64,000 bases of DNA, from NCBI RefSeq assembly GCF_001665535.1, contig NZ_LZSQ01000123.1, positions 292,921 to 356,920 of the forward strand. Direction: 5' to 3'. The position numbers and the translations under genes are program-made. Each line of letters begins with the position of its first letter. The stretch's first letter is position 1. The notes beneath the pieces were generated by a model that was not told the origin of the DNA, ran no database searches, and was given only the letters and a program-made list of their open reading frames with translations. Shown one piece after another: positions 27,559-35,647 of the stretch. The DNA is from Mycobacterium sp. 852002-51961_SCH5331710 (lineage in GTDB: Bacteria; Actinomycetota; Actinomycetes; Mycobacteriales; Mycobacteriaceae).

Positions 27559-27869
27559 CTGACCAGCCTGAGCCCGACGACGCAACCGATGATCCCCGCG
27601 ATCAGGAGCGCCTTGACGGCCGACGCGCTCTCCGCCCCGGTGAGCATCGCGTAGCCGACGGTGAGCGAGGCGCCGATACCGACCCACACCGCATAGCTGG
27701 TGCCCGGTGGCAGGCTGCGCATCGCGATGCCCAGACCGGCCATCGAGAGCACCAGCGCCACCAGGAACACCATCGATGGGCCGAGCTTCGTGAACCCCTC
27801 GGTCCTGCCGAGCGCGGAGGCCCATACCGCTTCGAGAACACCGGACACCACCAGAATCAGCCACGCCAT
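27555..27869 (-). CDS. SMR-family protein, Gdx/SugE guanidinium-exporter type
   Basis: Small multidrug resistance family protein of 104 residues with four hydrophobic helices. The first helix WLILVVSGVLEAVWASAL places Glu13 and Trp16 exactly as in Gdx/SugE proteins, and GFTKLGPS and LPPGTSYAVWVGIGA also match that subtype better than Mmr/EmrE. Gdx proteins exchange guanidinium for protons as antiparallel dimers. ATG at 27869; an earlier GTG at 27887 only adds six residues. I see no guanidine riboswitch: the start is 36 bp from the next, divergent gene. Confidence 0.85.
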   Translation of the reverse strand: MAWLILVVSGVLEAVWASALGRTEGFTKLGPSMVFLVALVLSMAGLGIAMRSLPPGTSYAVWVGIGASLTVGYAMLTGAESASAVKALLIAGIIGCVVGLRLVS

Positions 27870-27891
27870 CCGGCCCACCGTACCCAAGGCG

Positions 27892-27897
27892 TAACGT
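27892..27897 (+). promoter_or_regulatory. Candidate -10 box, NMO-like gene
   Basis: TAACGT, 8 nt before GTG 27906. Confidence 0.35.
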
Positions 27898-27905
27898 GCC
27901 GCTGC

Positions 27906-28850
27906 GTGCCTCTTTCCACGCCGTGGTCGGAGCGGATGGGCCTGTCCGCGCCGATCGTCAACGCCCCGATGGGCGGCACCGCAGGCGGTGCACTGGCCGC
28001 CGCGGTCTCACGGGCCGGTGGCCTCGGCATGATCGGGATGGGTAGCTCGGCGACCGCCGCGGCGCTCACCGCCGAACTGCCCCACGTGGCCGGGTTGGAC
28101 GTCGGTATCGGTCTCGTGCACTGGGTGGCGGCGGCGCAGCCCGAACTGCTCGACGTCGCGCTCGCCGCCAGACCCGCTCTGCTGTCCGTCAGTTTCGGCG
28201 ACGAGTGGTCCTGGGTCCGCCGCGCCCATGATGCCGGGGTCCCGGTGGCCGTGCAGGTGGCCGACGTGACCGGCGCGCGACGGGCGGCCGACGCCGGCGC
28301 CGACGTGATCGTCGCGCGGGGGGCCGAGGGCGGCGGGCACGGCGAGGTGCGCGTCGGCACCCTTCCGTTGCTCGCGGAGGTGCTCGACGCCGTGACCGTG
28401 CCCGTGCTCGCCGCGGGGGGCATCGCGTCGGGCCGCGGGCTGGCCGCGGTGCTGGCCGCCGGGGCGTCGGGCGCCTGGCTCGGCACCGCGTTCACCACCT
28501 GCCTCGAAGCGGCGACCTCGGCCGCGGCGAGGAACCTGCTGCTGGGCGCGGCGGGGGAGCAGACCGTTACCACGCGGGTCTTCGACGTGGCCCTCGAATA
28601 CCCCTGGCCGGCAACGCTTCCCGAGCGCGTGGTGCGTAACGAGTTCGTCGACCGCTTCGACGGTCACGAGGACCTCGTGGACGCCGACGCCCGGTCCGCG
28701 CTCGCCGCGGCGACGGCCGCCGAGGATTACCGGATCGCGCCCGTCAACGCGGGGCAGGGCGTCGGCATGGTCCGCGAATCACGTTCTGCCGCTGAGGTGA
28801 TCGAACGGCTCTGCATCGACGCCGAGCGGCTGCTGCGGCGCTGGGCCTAG
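27906..28850 (+). CDS. Nitronate monooxygenase / 2-nitropropane dioxygenase-like enzyme
   Basis: FMN TIM-barrel oxidoreductase of 314 residues. It opens with GLSAPIVNAPMGGTAGGALAAAVSRAGGLG (core MGGTAGG), has the likely catalytic His in ARGAEGGGHGEV and phosphate-binding VLAAGGIASGRGLAAVLAAGA. The family oxidises nitronates or reduces enoyl groups; the exact substrate is unknown. The frame is open far upstream over yihY, so the start is set at GTG 27906, just before conserved sequence. Ends 4 bp into convergent dacB1. Confidence 0.85.
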   Translation: MPLSTPWSERMGLSAPIVNAPMGGTAGGALAAAVSRAGGLGMIGMGSSATAAALTAELPHVAGLDVGIGLVHWVAAAQPELLDVALAARPALLSVSFGDEWSWVRRAHDAGVPVAVQVADVTGARRAADAGADVIVARGAEGGGHGEVRVGTLPLLAEVLDAVTVPVLAAGGIASGRGLAAVLAAGASGAWLGTAFTTCLEAATSAAARNLLLGAAGEQTVTTRVFDVALEYPWPATLPERVVRNEFVDRFDGHEDLVDADARSALAAATAAEDYRIAPVNAGQGVGMVRESRSAAEVIERLCIDAERLLRRWA

Positions 28851-30067
28851 AGCTGGGGCCGGCGGTTCAGCGACCGCGCGCCCATGATCAACGAGAACAC
28901 GATCACGCTGCCGACGACCGCGACGCCGACCCGCACCGGCATCGCGTCGATGTCCGACATCATCGGGGAGGCGTTGACCGCGGGATTGGCGGCGGCATCC
29001 GGCTTCGTCCCGAGCAGCGAGGGGTCGGGCTCGATCAGGGTGCCGACGCTGGTGCCCGGTGTCGTGGCGAACCCGTAGTCGAGCAGGTGGGCGGCCTGCT
29101 CCCACGGGGCGATCGGCTGGCGGGTGCCCTTCATGAGGACGGCGACGAGTCGGCGGCCACCGTGGTCGGCCGCGCCGACGAAGGTCTGGCCCGCATCGTC
29201 GGTGTAGCCGGTCTTGCCGCCCATCGCGCCGGGGTAGTTGAGCAGCAACTTATTGTCGTTCTCGATCGGGTAGCCGGCATCGCCGCGGCCGGGGAAGTCG
29301 AATTCCCGGGTCGAGACGATGTCGGCGAAGATCGGATTGCGCCAGGCGTACCGGTAGAACAGCGCCATGTCGTATGCCGAGGTGCTCATGCCCGGTCCGT
29401 CGAGCCCCGACGGCGTCGCGACCCTGGTGTCGAGCCCGCCCAGCTTGCGGGCCAGGTCGTTCAGCTTGTGCAGGGTCGCGTCCCACCCGCCGAGCTGCCG
29501 TGCCAGCGCGAACGCGGCGTCGTTGCCGGAGTACATCAGCAGGCCGTGCAGCAGGTCGTTGATCGAGTAGTGGCCGCCTTCGCCGACCCCGACCTTGGTG
29601 CCCTCCTGGGCGGCGTCCTCGGCGGTTCCCGCGATGACCTTGTGGATCGGCAGGTCCTTGACGGCCTGCATGGCGACCAGCACCTTGATGATGCTGGCGG
29701 GCCGGTGCCTGCCGTGCGGATCCTTGGCGGCGATGACGTCACCGGAGTCGAGGTCGGCGACCACCCAGGCCTCGGCCGAGACGTCGTTGGGCAGTGGCGG
29801 GGTGCCCGGCGCGGTGATGACGCCGCACCCGGACAGCTTGTCGCCGCCCATCGGCGTGGCGGGCACCGGCAACGGTGCCGGCGGTGCGTCGCCGGGTTTG
29901 GGCACCTCGGACGCGTCGACCGCCGGGGGCGTCGACTCTCGGTACGGACACGCACTCGCCTCGGGAGCTGCGGGCGGCTGGGCGCTTGCCACGGCCGGAC
30001 CCGCGACCACGAACAGGGCCGCGGCCAGCGCGGCGGCGCGGTGCAGCGGTTTACGAAACTTCGCCAT
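28847..30067 (-). CDS. dacB1: D-alanyl-D-alanine carboxypeptidase DacB1
   Basis: Penicillin-binding carboxypeptidase (peptidase S11) of 406 residues that trims the terminal D-Ala from peptidoglycan stem peptides outside the membrane. It has an N-terminal signal peptide ending near ASA (residue 29), a Pro-rich spacer, active-site Ser125-x-x-Lys128 (SIIK), Ser180-Gly-Asn182 and Lys285-Thr-Gly (GGKTGYT), and a C-terminal membrane anchor at about 379-397. All catalytic elements are intact. It lies 81 bp downstream of the SMP-30-like gene on the same strand; Rv3330 in M. tuberculosis. Confidence 0.95.
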   Translation of the reverse strand: MAKFRKPLHRAAALAAALFVVAGPAVASAQPPAAPEASACPYRESTPPAVDASEVPKPGDAPPAPLPVPATPMGGDKLSGCGVITAPGTPPLPNDVSAEAWVVADLDSGDVIAAKDPHGRHRPASIIKVLVAMQAVKDLPIHKVIAGTAEDAAQEGTKVGVGEGGHYSINDLLHGLLMYSGNDAAFALARQLGGWDATLHKLNDLARKLGGLDTRVATPSGLDGPGMSTSAYDMALFYRYAWRNPIFADIVSTREFDFPGRGDAGYPIENDNKLLLNYPGAMGGKTGYTDDAGQTFVGAADHGGRRLVAVLMKGTRQPIAPWEQAAHLLDYGFATTPGTSVGTLIEPDPSLLGTKPDAAANPAVNASPMMSDIDAMPVRVGVAVVGSVIVFSLIMGARSLNRRPQL

Positions 30068-30148
30068 TGTGACCGCACATTAAGCCGCGAAGGGGCCGAA
30101 GCCGTGTAGGCGCGCTGTGACTGGTGTTACTTGAGTTTCATTTGTGAC

Positions 30149-31165
30149 TTAGCGCAGTGACAGGGACGCGAGGTCGGCGTGCGCGACGGCGGGAAATCCG
30201 ATGCTGCCCATCCAGAGTCGGCCGTCGGCCTCCACCAGGCCGGTCACCATGCCGAACTGTGGGTGCTCGCAGCGGATACCCGCGACGACGTCGCCGGTGT
30301 CCGGGTCGAACGCCACCGCCCACACTTCGGGTTTGATCTGGGGTTGCAGTTTGTCGGGAAGCTTCCACAGCAGCTTGCGCAGCGCAGGCCAGCGCGGTGC
30401 CAGCCATTCGGCGGCGGCGTTGAGCGGCGAGACCATCGCGCACCAGATGCGGCCGTCTGCACCGGTGGACAGGTTGTCCGGATGGCCGGGCAGGTTCTCG
30501 CGCAACGGGGTCACCGACCCGGCGCGTTCGCCCGTCAGCCAGAACTTCGACAGCCGCCGCCCCATCGTCTCGGCGAACACCAACGCCGACCCGTCGGCCG
30601 TCGGTGTCACGCCGTTGGCGAAGTACAGCCCCGCCGCCGCGGTCAGCACGGTGCCGTCCGCGTCGCGGCGGAACAGGCTGCCGCGCGGCCGCGCCTCCAT
30701 CACCGCGCCCTTGAAGTGGGCGTAGTCGAACGCGCTCGTCGACTCGGTGAAATAGATTGTGCCGTCCGGTGATTGGGTGACGTTCGAGCAGAACATCAGC
30801 CGCCGGTCGTCGACTTCCGCCACGAGCGTCTGCACCGTGCGGTCGGTGGGGTTCAGCGACATCAGGCCGCCGGGGCTGGTGCAGACCAGGATCCGGCCGT
30901 CGTGGGCGACGTGCATGCCCAGCGGGCGGCCCTCGGTGGTGGCGACGACGTCCGCGGCACCGCCGGGGGCGATGCGCACGATGCGGCCGTCGTCGACGCC
31001 CGCCCAGATCGCGCCCTCGGCGTCGACGACGACGTCCTCGGGCGCGTGGCCGGGCACGGGCACGACGGTCAGCTCCGCCGACGGCAGATCCGGTAGTGGG
31101 TCGACCGGCGGCGGTTGCCAGCGGACGGGGTCGATCGGCGGCTTGTGGGATCCGGGCGCGCTCAC
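30149..31165 (-). CDS. SMP-30 / strictosidine-synthase-like beta-propeller
   Basis: Six-bladed beta-propeller of 338 residues. Repeated blades carry motifs such as APEDVVVDAEGAIWAGVDDGRIVRI, GMHVAHDGRILVC and LPGHPDNLSTGADGRIW; the FCSNVTQSPDGTIYFTEST blade and PGHPDN loop are the strictosidine-synthase/arylesterase signature (core PGHPDNL). Such enzymes are calcium-dependent lactonases or esterases; the substrate here is unknown. No signal peptide. GTG start supported by a -10 box 7 nt upstream. Follows the aminotransferase gene on the same strand. Confidence 0.82.
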   Translation of the reverse strand: MSAPGSHKPPIDPVRWQPPPVDPLPDLPSAELTVVPVPGHAPEDVVVDAEGAIWAGVDDGRIVRIAPGGAADVVATTEGRPLGMHVAHDGRILVCTSPGGLMSLNPTDRTVQTLVAEVDDRRLMFCSNVTQSPDGTIYFTESTSAFDYAHFKGAVMEARPRGSLFRRDADGTVLTAAAGLYFANGVTPTADGSALVFAETMGRRLSKFWLTGERAGSVTPLRENLPGHPDNLSTGADGRIWCAMVSPLNAAAEWLAPRWPALRKLLWKLPDKLQPQIKPEVWAVAFDPDTGDVVAGIRCEHPQFGMVTGLVEADGRLWMGSIGFPAVAHADLASLSLR

Positions 31166-31172
31166 AGCGCCG

Positions 31173-31178
31173 ACGCTA
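31173..31178 (-). promoter_or_regulatory. Candidate -10 box, SMP-30-like gene
   Basis: TAGCGT on the minus strand, 7 nt before GTG 31165. Confidence 0.5.
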
Positions 31179-31197
31179 CGCTTCGGCAGCGCCGCGC

Positions 31198-32583
31198 TCA
31201 GAGCAGTCGGCCCGCCTCGGACAGCACGTCGCGCATGATCTGGTAGATCGCGTCGAACTCCTTCTCGCCGCTGATCAGCGGCGGAGCCAGCTGTACCACC
31301 GGGTCGCCGCGGTCGTCGGCTCTGCAGTACAGGCCGGCCTCGAACAACGCGGGGGTCAGGAAGCCGCGCAGCAGCCGCTCCGATTCCTCGTCGTTGAACG
31401 TCTCCTTGGTGTCCTTGTCCTTGACCAACTCGATGCCGTAGAAGTAGCCCTCCCCGCGGACGTCACCGACGATCGGCAGGTCGTACAGCTGCTCGAGGGT
31501 GGCCCGGAAATTCGGGGCGTTCTCCTTGACGTGATCGTTGAGGCCCTCGCGCTCGAAGATGTCGAGGTTGGCCAGCGCCACCGCCGACGACACCGGATGC
31601 CCGCCGAAGGTGTAGCCGTGCGCGAACGTGGTCTTGCCGTCGTTGAACGGTTCGAACAGCCGGTCGCTGGCGATCATCGCGCCGATCGGCGAGTAGCCGG
31701 ACGTCAAACCCTTGGCGCAGGTGATGATGTCGGGCACGTAGCCGAAGTCGTCACAGGCGAACATCGACCCGATCCGCCCGTACGCGCAGATGACCTCGTC
31801 GGACACCAGCAGCACGTCGTACTCGTCGCAGATCTCCCGCACCCGCTCGAAATAGCCTGGGGGAGGGGGGAAGCAGCCGCCCGCGTTCTGCACCGGTTCG
31901 AGGAAGACCGCGGCGACGGTGTCGGGCCCTTCGAACTCGATGGCTTCGGCGATGCGGTCGGCGCAGTACTGACCGAATGCCTTCTCGTCGTTCTGGTACG
32001 GCGCGGGCGCGCGGTAGAAGTTAGTGTTGGGGACGCGGAAGCCGCCGGGCGTCAGCGGTTCGAACGGCGCCTTGAACACCGGCAGGCCGGTGATGGCCAG
32101 CGCACCCTGCGGAGTGCCGTGGTAGGCGATCGAACGCGAAACCACCTTGTGCTTACCGGGTTTGCCGGTCAGCTTGAAGTAGTTCTTGGCCAGCTTCCAC
32201 GCCGACTCGACGGCCTCACCGCCGCCGGTGGTGAAGAACACCCGGTTCAGGTCGCCGGGTGCGTAGCCGGCGACGCGTTCGGCGAGTTCGATCGCCGTGG
32301 GCGTGGCGTAGGACCACAGTGGGAAGAACGCCAACTGCTCGGCCTGTTTGGCCGCGGCCTCTGCCAACTCCTGGCGGCCGTGGCCGACCTGGACGACGAA
32401 GAGCCCGGACAGGCCGTCGATGTAGCTCTTGCCGTGGCTGTCCCAGATCGTGACGCCTTCGCCGCGGGTGATGATCGGCGGGGTGATGCCTGTGCCATGG
32501 CGGGCGAAATGGCCCCACAGGTGGCGGTTGGCTTTGGCGCCGAGTTCGGACGTAACGTCCTGCGCGATATCGGTGGTAGTCAT
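31198..32583 (-). CDS. Class III PLP aminotransferase (Rv3329-like, putrescine/GABA type)
   Basis: Omega-amino-acid:pyruvate-type transaminase of 461 residues. PLP ligands are Gly-Gly-Gly-Glu at 120-123, Asp262 in LLVSDEVICAYGR and the Schiff-base Lys291 in ITCAKGLTSGYSPIGA. Its ATG overlaps the Lrp-regulator stop, and the next unit, divergent, is a gamma-aminobutyraldehyde-type dehydrogenase. That trio suggests a putrescine or diamine route: amine to aminoaldehyde by this enzyme, then to GABA by the dehydrogenase. The exact amine donor is inferred only from context. Confidence 0.88.
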   Translation of the reverse strand: MTTTDIAQDVTSELGAKANRHLWGHFARHGTGITPPIITRGEGVTIWDSHGKSYIDGLSGLFVVQVGHGRQELAEAAAKQAEQLAFFPLWSYATPTAIELAERVAGYAPGDLNRVFFTTGGGEAVESAWKLAKNYFKLTGKPGKHKVVSRSIAYHGTPQGALAITGLPVFKAPFEPLTPGGFRVPNTNFYRAPAPYQNDEKAFGQYCADRIAEAIEFEGPDTVAAVFLEPVQNAGGCFPPPPGYFERVREICDEYDVLLVSDEVICAYGRIGSMFACDDFGYVPDIITCAKGLTSGYSPIGAMIASDRLFEPFNDGKTTFAHGYTFGGHPVSSAVALANLDIFEREGLNDHVKENAPNFRATLEQLYDLPIVGDVRGEGYFYGIELVKDKDTKETFNDEESERLLRGFLTPALFEAGLYCRADDRGDPVVQLAPPLISGEKEFDAIYQIMRDVLSEAGRLL

Positions 32584-33101
32584 CTAGTGCCCCAATTGTA
32601 TTGCTGCTTAACAAGTTTCAAATAAACAAGTGTTTCGGTGGATATCACTCCCGGCAGGGCGCGGATCTGGGTGTTGAGAAGGTCGAGGAGGTCGTCGTCG
32701 TCCTCGCAGACCACCTCGACGATGGCGTCGAAGGAACCGGCGGTGAGCACGACGTAGTCGACGGATTCGATGGCGGCCAGCCTCTCGGCCACCTTGGTCG
32801 TGTCACCGGTGCAGCGGATGCCGATCATTGCCTGTCGGGCGAATCCCAACTGCATCGGGTCCGTGACGGCGACGATCTGCATCACGCCGGCGTCGACCAT
32901 GCGCTGCACACGCTGGCGGACGGCGGCCTCGGACAGGCCGACGGACTTGCCTATGCCCGCGTATGAGCGGCGGCCGTCCTGCTGCAGCTTCTCGATGATC
33001 TGCTTGCTGAGGTCGTCGAGCTGAAACGCGGCACCCGGACGGGACTGGTTGAGCCGGAACGAAACGGGGCCGAGACCGTGCGTTGCACCCGGAGAAGGCA
33101 T
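32580..33101 (-). CDS. Lrp/AsnC-family regulator
   Basis: Feast/famine regulator of 173 residues: an N-terminal helix-turn-helix (LDDLSKQIIEKLQQDGRRSYAGIGKSVGLSEAAVRQRVQRM; core GLSEAAVRQRV) then an AsnC ligand-binding ferredoxin-like domain (FARQAMIGIRCTGD to ALPGVISTETLVYLKLVKQQ). About 28 extra residues precede the usual start. It overlaps the aminotransferase start by 4 bp and diverges from the aldehyde dehydrogenase, so it probably senses an amino acid or amine and controls both. Confidence 0.9.
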   Translation of the reverse strand: MPSPGATHGLGPVSFRLNQSRPGAAFQLDDLSKQIIEKLQQDGRRSYAGIGKSVGLSEAAVRQRVQRMVDAGVMQIVAVTDPMQLGFARQAMIGIRCTGDTTKVAERLAAIESVDYVVLTAGSFDAIVEVVCEDDDDLLDLLNTQIRALPGVISTETLVYLKLVKQQYNWGTR

Positions 33102-33104
33102 GCC

Positions 33105-33157
33105 AGTGATTGTGCACGGAATCCGTCGTAAGGGGCAACCAGTGCCATGAAATCACT
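33105..33157. promoter_or_regulatory. Long-spaced inverted repeat, lrp / aldehyde dehydrogenase gap
   Basis: AGTGATT (33105-33111) and AATCACT (33151-33157) are perfect inverted 7-mers 39 nt apart in the 122-bp divergent gap. Octameric Lrp proteins wrap DNA between spaced sites, so this could be their operator; statistically modest. Confidence 0.35.
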
Positions 33158-33211
33158 CGTTTGAGGGCCCTGCCGCTATGGGATTGCGTAGCTCGATGGC
33201 GGGGCGTCCGT

Positions 33212-33217
33212 TAGCGT
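33212..33217 (+). promoter_or_regulatory. Candidate -10 box, aldehyde dehydrogenase gene
   Basis: TAGCGT ends 6 nt before ATG 33224; leaderless spacing. Confidence 0.5.
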
Positions 33218-33223
33218 AGGGCC

Positions 33224-34720
33224 ATGACTGCGTCTTCCGTTTCCACCAGTGTGGCGGGCAGCTGGATCGACGGCGCTGCGGTGGCGACGGGTGGCCCCGC
33301 CCACCAGGTCGTCGACCCCGCCACCGGCGAGGTCGTCGCCGAATACTCGCTGGCCACCCCCGCCGATGTCGACAGCGCGGTGGCGTCGGCACGTGCGGCG
33401 CTGTCCGGCTGGGCGACCGCTACCCCCGCCGAGCGCTCGGCGGTGCTGTCCACGCTGGCCCGACTGGCCGGTGAGCGCGCCGACGAGTTGGTCGCCGAGG
33501 AGGTCAGCCAGACCGGTAAGCCGGTGCGGCTGGCCGCCGAGTTCGACGTGCCAGGCAGCGTCGACAACATCGACTTCTTCGCCGGCGCGGCGCGCCACCT
33601 GGAAGGCAAGGCGAGCGCCGAGTACTCCGGGGACCACACCTCGAGCATCCGGCGCGAGGCCGTCGGCGTCGTCGCGACCATCACGCCGTGGAACTATCCG
33701 CTGCAGATGGCGGTGTGGAAGGTGTTGCCCGCGTTGGCCACCGGGTGTTCGGTGGTGATCAAACCCTGCGAGCTGACGCCGTTGACCACCCTGACTCTCG
33801 CGCGCCTCGCCACGGAGGCGGGCCTGCCTGACGGCGTATTCAACGTCGTCACAGGGGTGGGCTCCGACGCCGGTACGGCGCTGGCCGGCCACCGCGACGT
33901 CGACGTCGTGACGTTCACCGGTTCGACGCCGGTCGGGCGCAAGGTGATGGCCGCCGCGGCCGTGCACGGCCACCGGGTGCAGCTCGAGCTGGGCGGCAAG
34001 GCGCCGTTCGTGGTGTTCGACGACGCCGATCTCGACGCCGCCATCCAGGGTGCGGCGGCCGCCGCGCTGATCAACACCGGTCAGGACTGCACGGCCGCCA
34101 CCAGGGCGATCGTGGCGCGCGAACTCTACGACGACTTCGTCGCGGGCGTGGCCGAGCTGTTCTCCAAGGTCGTCGTCGGCGACCCGCACGACCCCGACAC
34201 CGACCTGGGCCCGCTGATCTCGACGGCGCACCGCGCCAAGGTGGCGGGCATGGTCGAGCGGGCTCCCGGCCAGGGCGGGCGGATCGTCTGCGGCGGGTCG
34301 GCGCCGGACCGGCCAGGTTCGTTCTACCTGCCGACGGTGATCGCCGACGTCGACGAGCAGTCCGAGGTGTACCGCGACGAGATCTTCGGTCCGGTGCTGA
34401 CGGTGCGCTCGTTCACTGACGACGACGATGCGCTGCGACAGGCCAATGACACCGACTACGGGCTGGCCGCCTCGGCGTGGACGCGCGACGTGTACCGCGC
34501 GCAGCGGGCGTCGCGGGAGATCAAGGCCGGTTGCGTGTGGATCAACGACCACATCCCGATCATCAGCGAAATGCCGCACGGCGGTGTGGGCGCCTCCGGC
34601 TTCGGCAAGGACATGAGCGACTATTCGCTCGAGGAATACGTGACGGTCAAGCACGTGATGAGCGATATCACCGGGGTTGCCGAAAAGGGATGGCACCGAA
34701 CGGTGTTCGCCAAGCGCTAG
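33224..34720 (+). CDS. Gamma-aminobutyraldehyde dehydrogenase-like enzyme
   Basis: NAD-dependent aldehyde dehydrogenase of 498 residues. Catalytic residues are Asn157 (TPWNYPLQ), Glu255 (LELGGKAP) and Cys289 in NTGQDCTAATR; the GQDC form is typical of gamma-aminobutyraldehyde dehydrogenases such as E. coli PatD. It would oxidise 4-aminobutanal to GABA, the product of the neighbouring transaminase acting on putrescine. A leaderless promoter precedes the ATG. sigJ starts 18 bp downstream but has its own -10 box. Confidence 0.9.
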   Translation: MTASSVSTSVAGSWIDGAAVATGGPAHQVVDPATGEVVAEYSLATPADVDSAVASARAALSGWATATPAERSAVLSTLARLAGERADELVAEEVSQTGKPVRLAAEFDVPGSVDNIDFFAGAARHLEGKASAEYSGDHTSSIRREAVGVVATITPWNYPLQMAVWKVLPALATGCSVVIKPCELTPLTTLTLARLATEAGLPDGVFNVVTGVGSDAGTALAGHRDVDVVTFTGSTPVGRKVMAAAAVHGHRVQLELGGKAPFVVFDDADLDAAIQGAAAAALINTGQDCTAATRAIVARELYDDFVAGVAELFSKVVVGDPHDPDTDLGPLISTAHRAKVAGMVERAPGQGGRIVCGGSAPDRPGSFYLPTVIADVDEQSEVYRDEIFGPVLTVRSFTDDDDALRQANDTDYGLAASAWTRDVYRAQRASREIKAGCVWINDHIPIISEMPHGGVGASGFGKDMSDYSLEEYVTVKHVMSDITGVAEKGWHRTVFAKR

Positions 34721-34725
34721 AGGAG

Positions 34726-34731
34726 TAGCCT
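34726..34731 (+). promoter_or_regulatory. Candidate -10 box, sigJ
   Basis: TAGCCT ends 7 nt before ATG 34739. The overlapping AGGAG at 34721 could instead serve as a ribosome site for read-through mRNA. Confidence 0.45.
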
Positions 34732-34738
34732 CGAATCC

Positions 34739-35647
34739 ATGACCGCCAGCACGCGGGTCGACGAGTTCGAGGAGTTGCGGCCGCACCTGCTGTCCGTCGC
34801 CTACCGGCTCACGGGCACGATGGCCGACGCCGAGGACATCGTGCAGGACGCCTGGTTGCGGTGGAGCGCCGCACGCCAAGAATCGATCAAGGATCTGCGG
34901 GCGTGGCTGACGACGGTGGTCAGCCGGTTGGGTCTGGACCGGCTCCGTTCGGCCGCGCATCGGCGCGAAACCTATGTGGGCGAATGGCTTCCGGAACCGG
35001 TCGTCGTCCCCCTGGACCGCGACGACCCGTTGGCGGCGGTGGTCGCCGGCGAGGACGCGCGGTTCGCCGCGATGGTGGTGCTCGAGCGTCTCACCCCCGA
35101 CCAGCGGGTGGCTTTCGTGCTGCACGACGGCTTCTCGGTGCCGTTCGGCGAGATCGCCGACGTGCTCGGAATCGGCGAGGCGGCGGCTCGGCAACTGGCG
35201 TCGCGCGCTCGTCGTGCCGTTGCCGATGCGCCGCCACCGGTGCCCGACGAGGCCCACAACGAGGTGGCGGGGGCGCTGATGGCTGCGCTGGCGTCGGGTG
35301 ACATGGAAGCCGTTGTGGCGCTGCTACATCCGGACGTCACGTTCACCGGCGACTCGAACCGCCGGGCGCCCACCGCACCGCGCGTCATCCACGGACCGGA
35401 GAAGGTGGCCCGGTTCCTGTTCGGACTGGTTCGGCGGTACGGACCGCAGTTCCTCTCGTCGAGCCAGCTGGCGAACGTCAACGGGCAGCTGGGCAGCTAC
35501 CTCTCCGGCTCACCGGCCAACGACGGTTATCCGGAGGTCATGCCGCGGGTCACCGCGATGACCGTGCGCGACGGCAAGGTCTGCGCGATATGGGATATCG
35601 CCAACCCGGACAAGTTCACTGGTTCACCGCTGAAGGTTCGTCGGTAG
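34739..35647 (+). CDS. sigJ: ECF41-type sigma factor SigJ
   Basis: Extracytoplasmic-function sigma factor of 302 residues. Region 2 is YRLTGTMADAEDIVQDAWLRW (core AEDIVQDAWL), region 4 is VLHDGFSVPFGEIADVLGIGEAAARQLASRA, and the C-terminal 110 residues form a SnoaL-like domain. The ECF41 marks are both present: WLPEP at residues 83-87 in the linker and NPDKF at 289-293 near the end. In ECF41 the fused domain replaces an anti-sigma factor and tunes activity. As expected for this group, a carboxymuconolactone-decarboxylase-type gene lies beside it. Its TAG stop falls in the first unit of a 33-bp tandem repeat. Confidence 0.93.
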   Translation: MTASTRVDEFEELRPHLLSVAYRLTGTMADAEDIVQDAWLRWSAARQESIKDLRAWLTTVVSRLGLDRLRSAAHRRETYVGEWLPEPVVVPLDRDDPLAAVVAGEDARFAAMVVLERLTPDQRVAFVLHDGFSVPFGEIADVLGIGEAAARQLASRARRAVADAPPPVPDEAHNEVAGALMAALASGDMEAVVALLHPDVTFTGDSNRRAPTAPRVIHGPEKVARFLFGLVRRYGPQFLSSSQLANVNGQLGSYLSGSPANDGYPEVMPRVTAMTVRDGKVCAIWDIANPDKFTGSPLKVRR

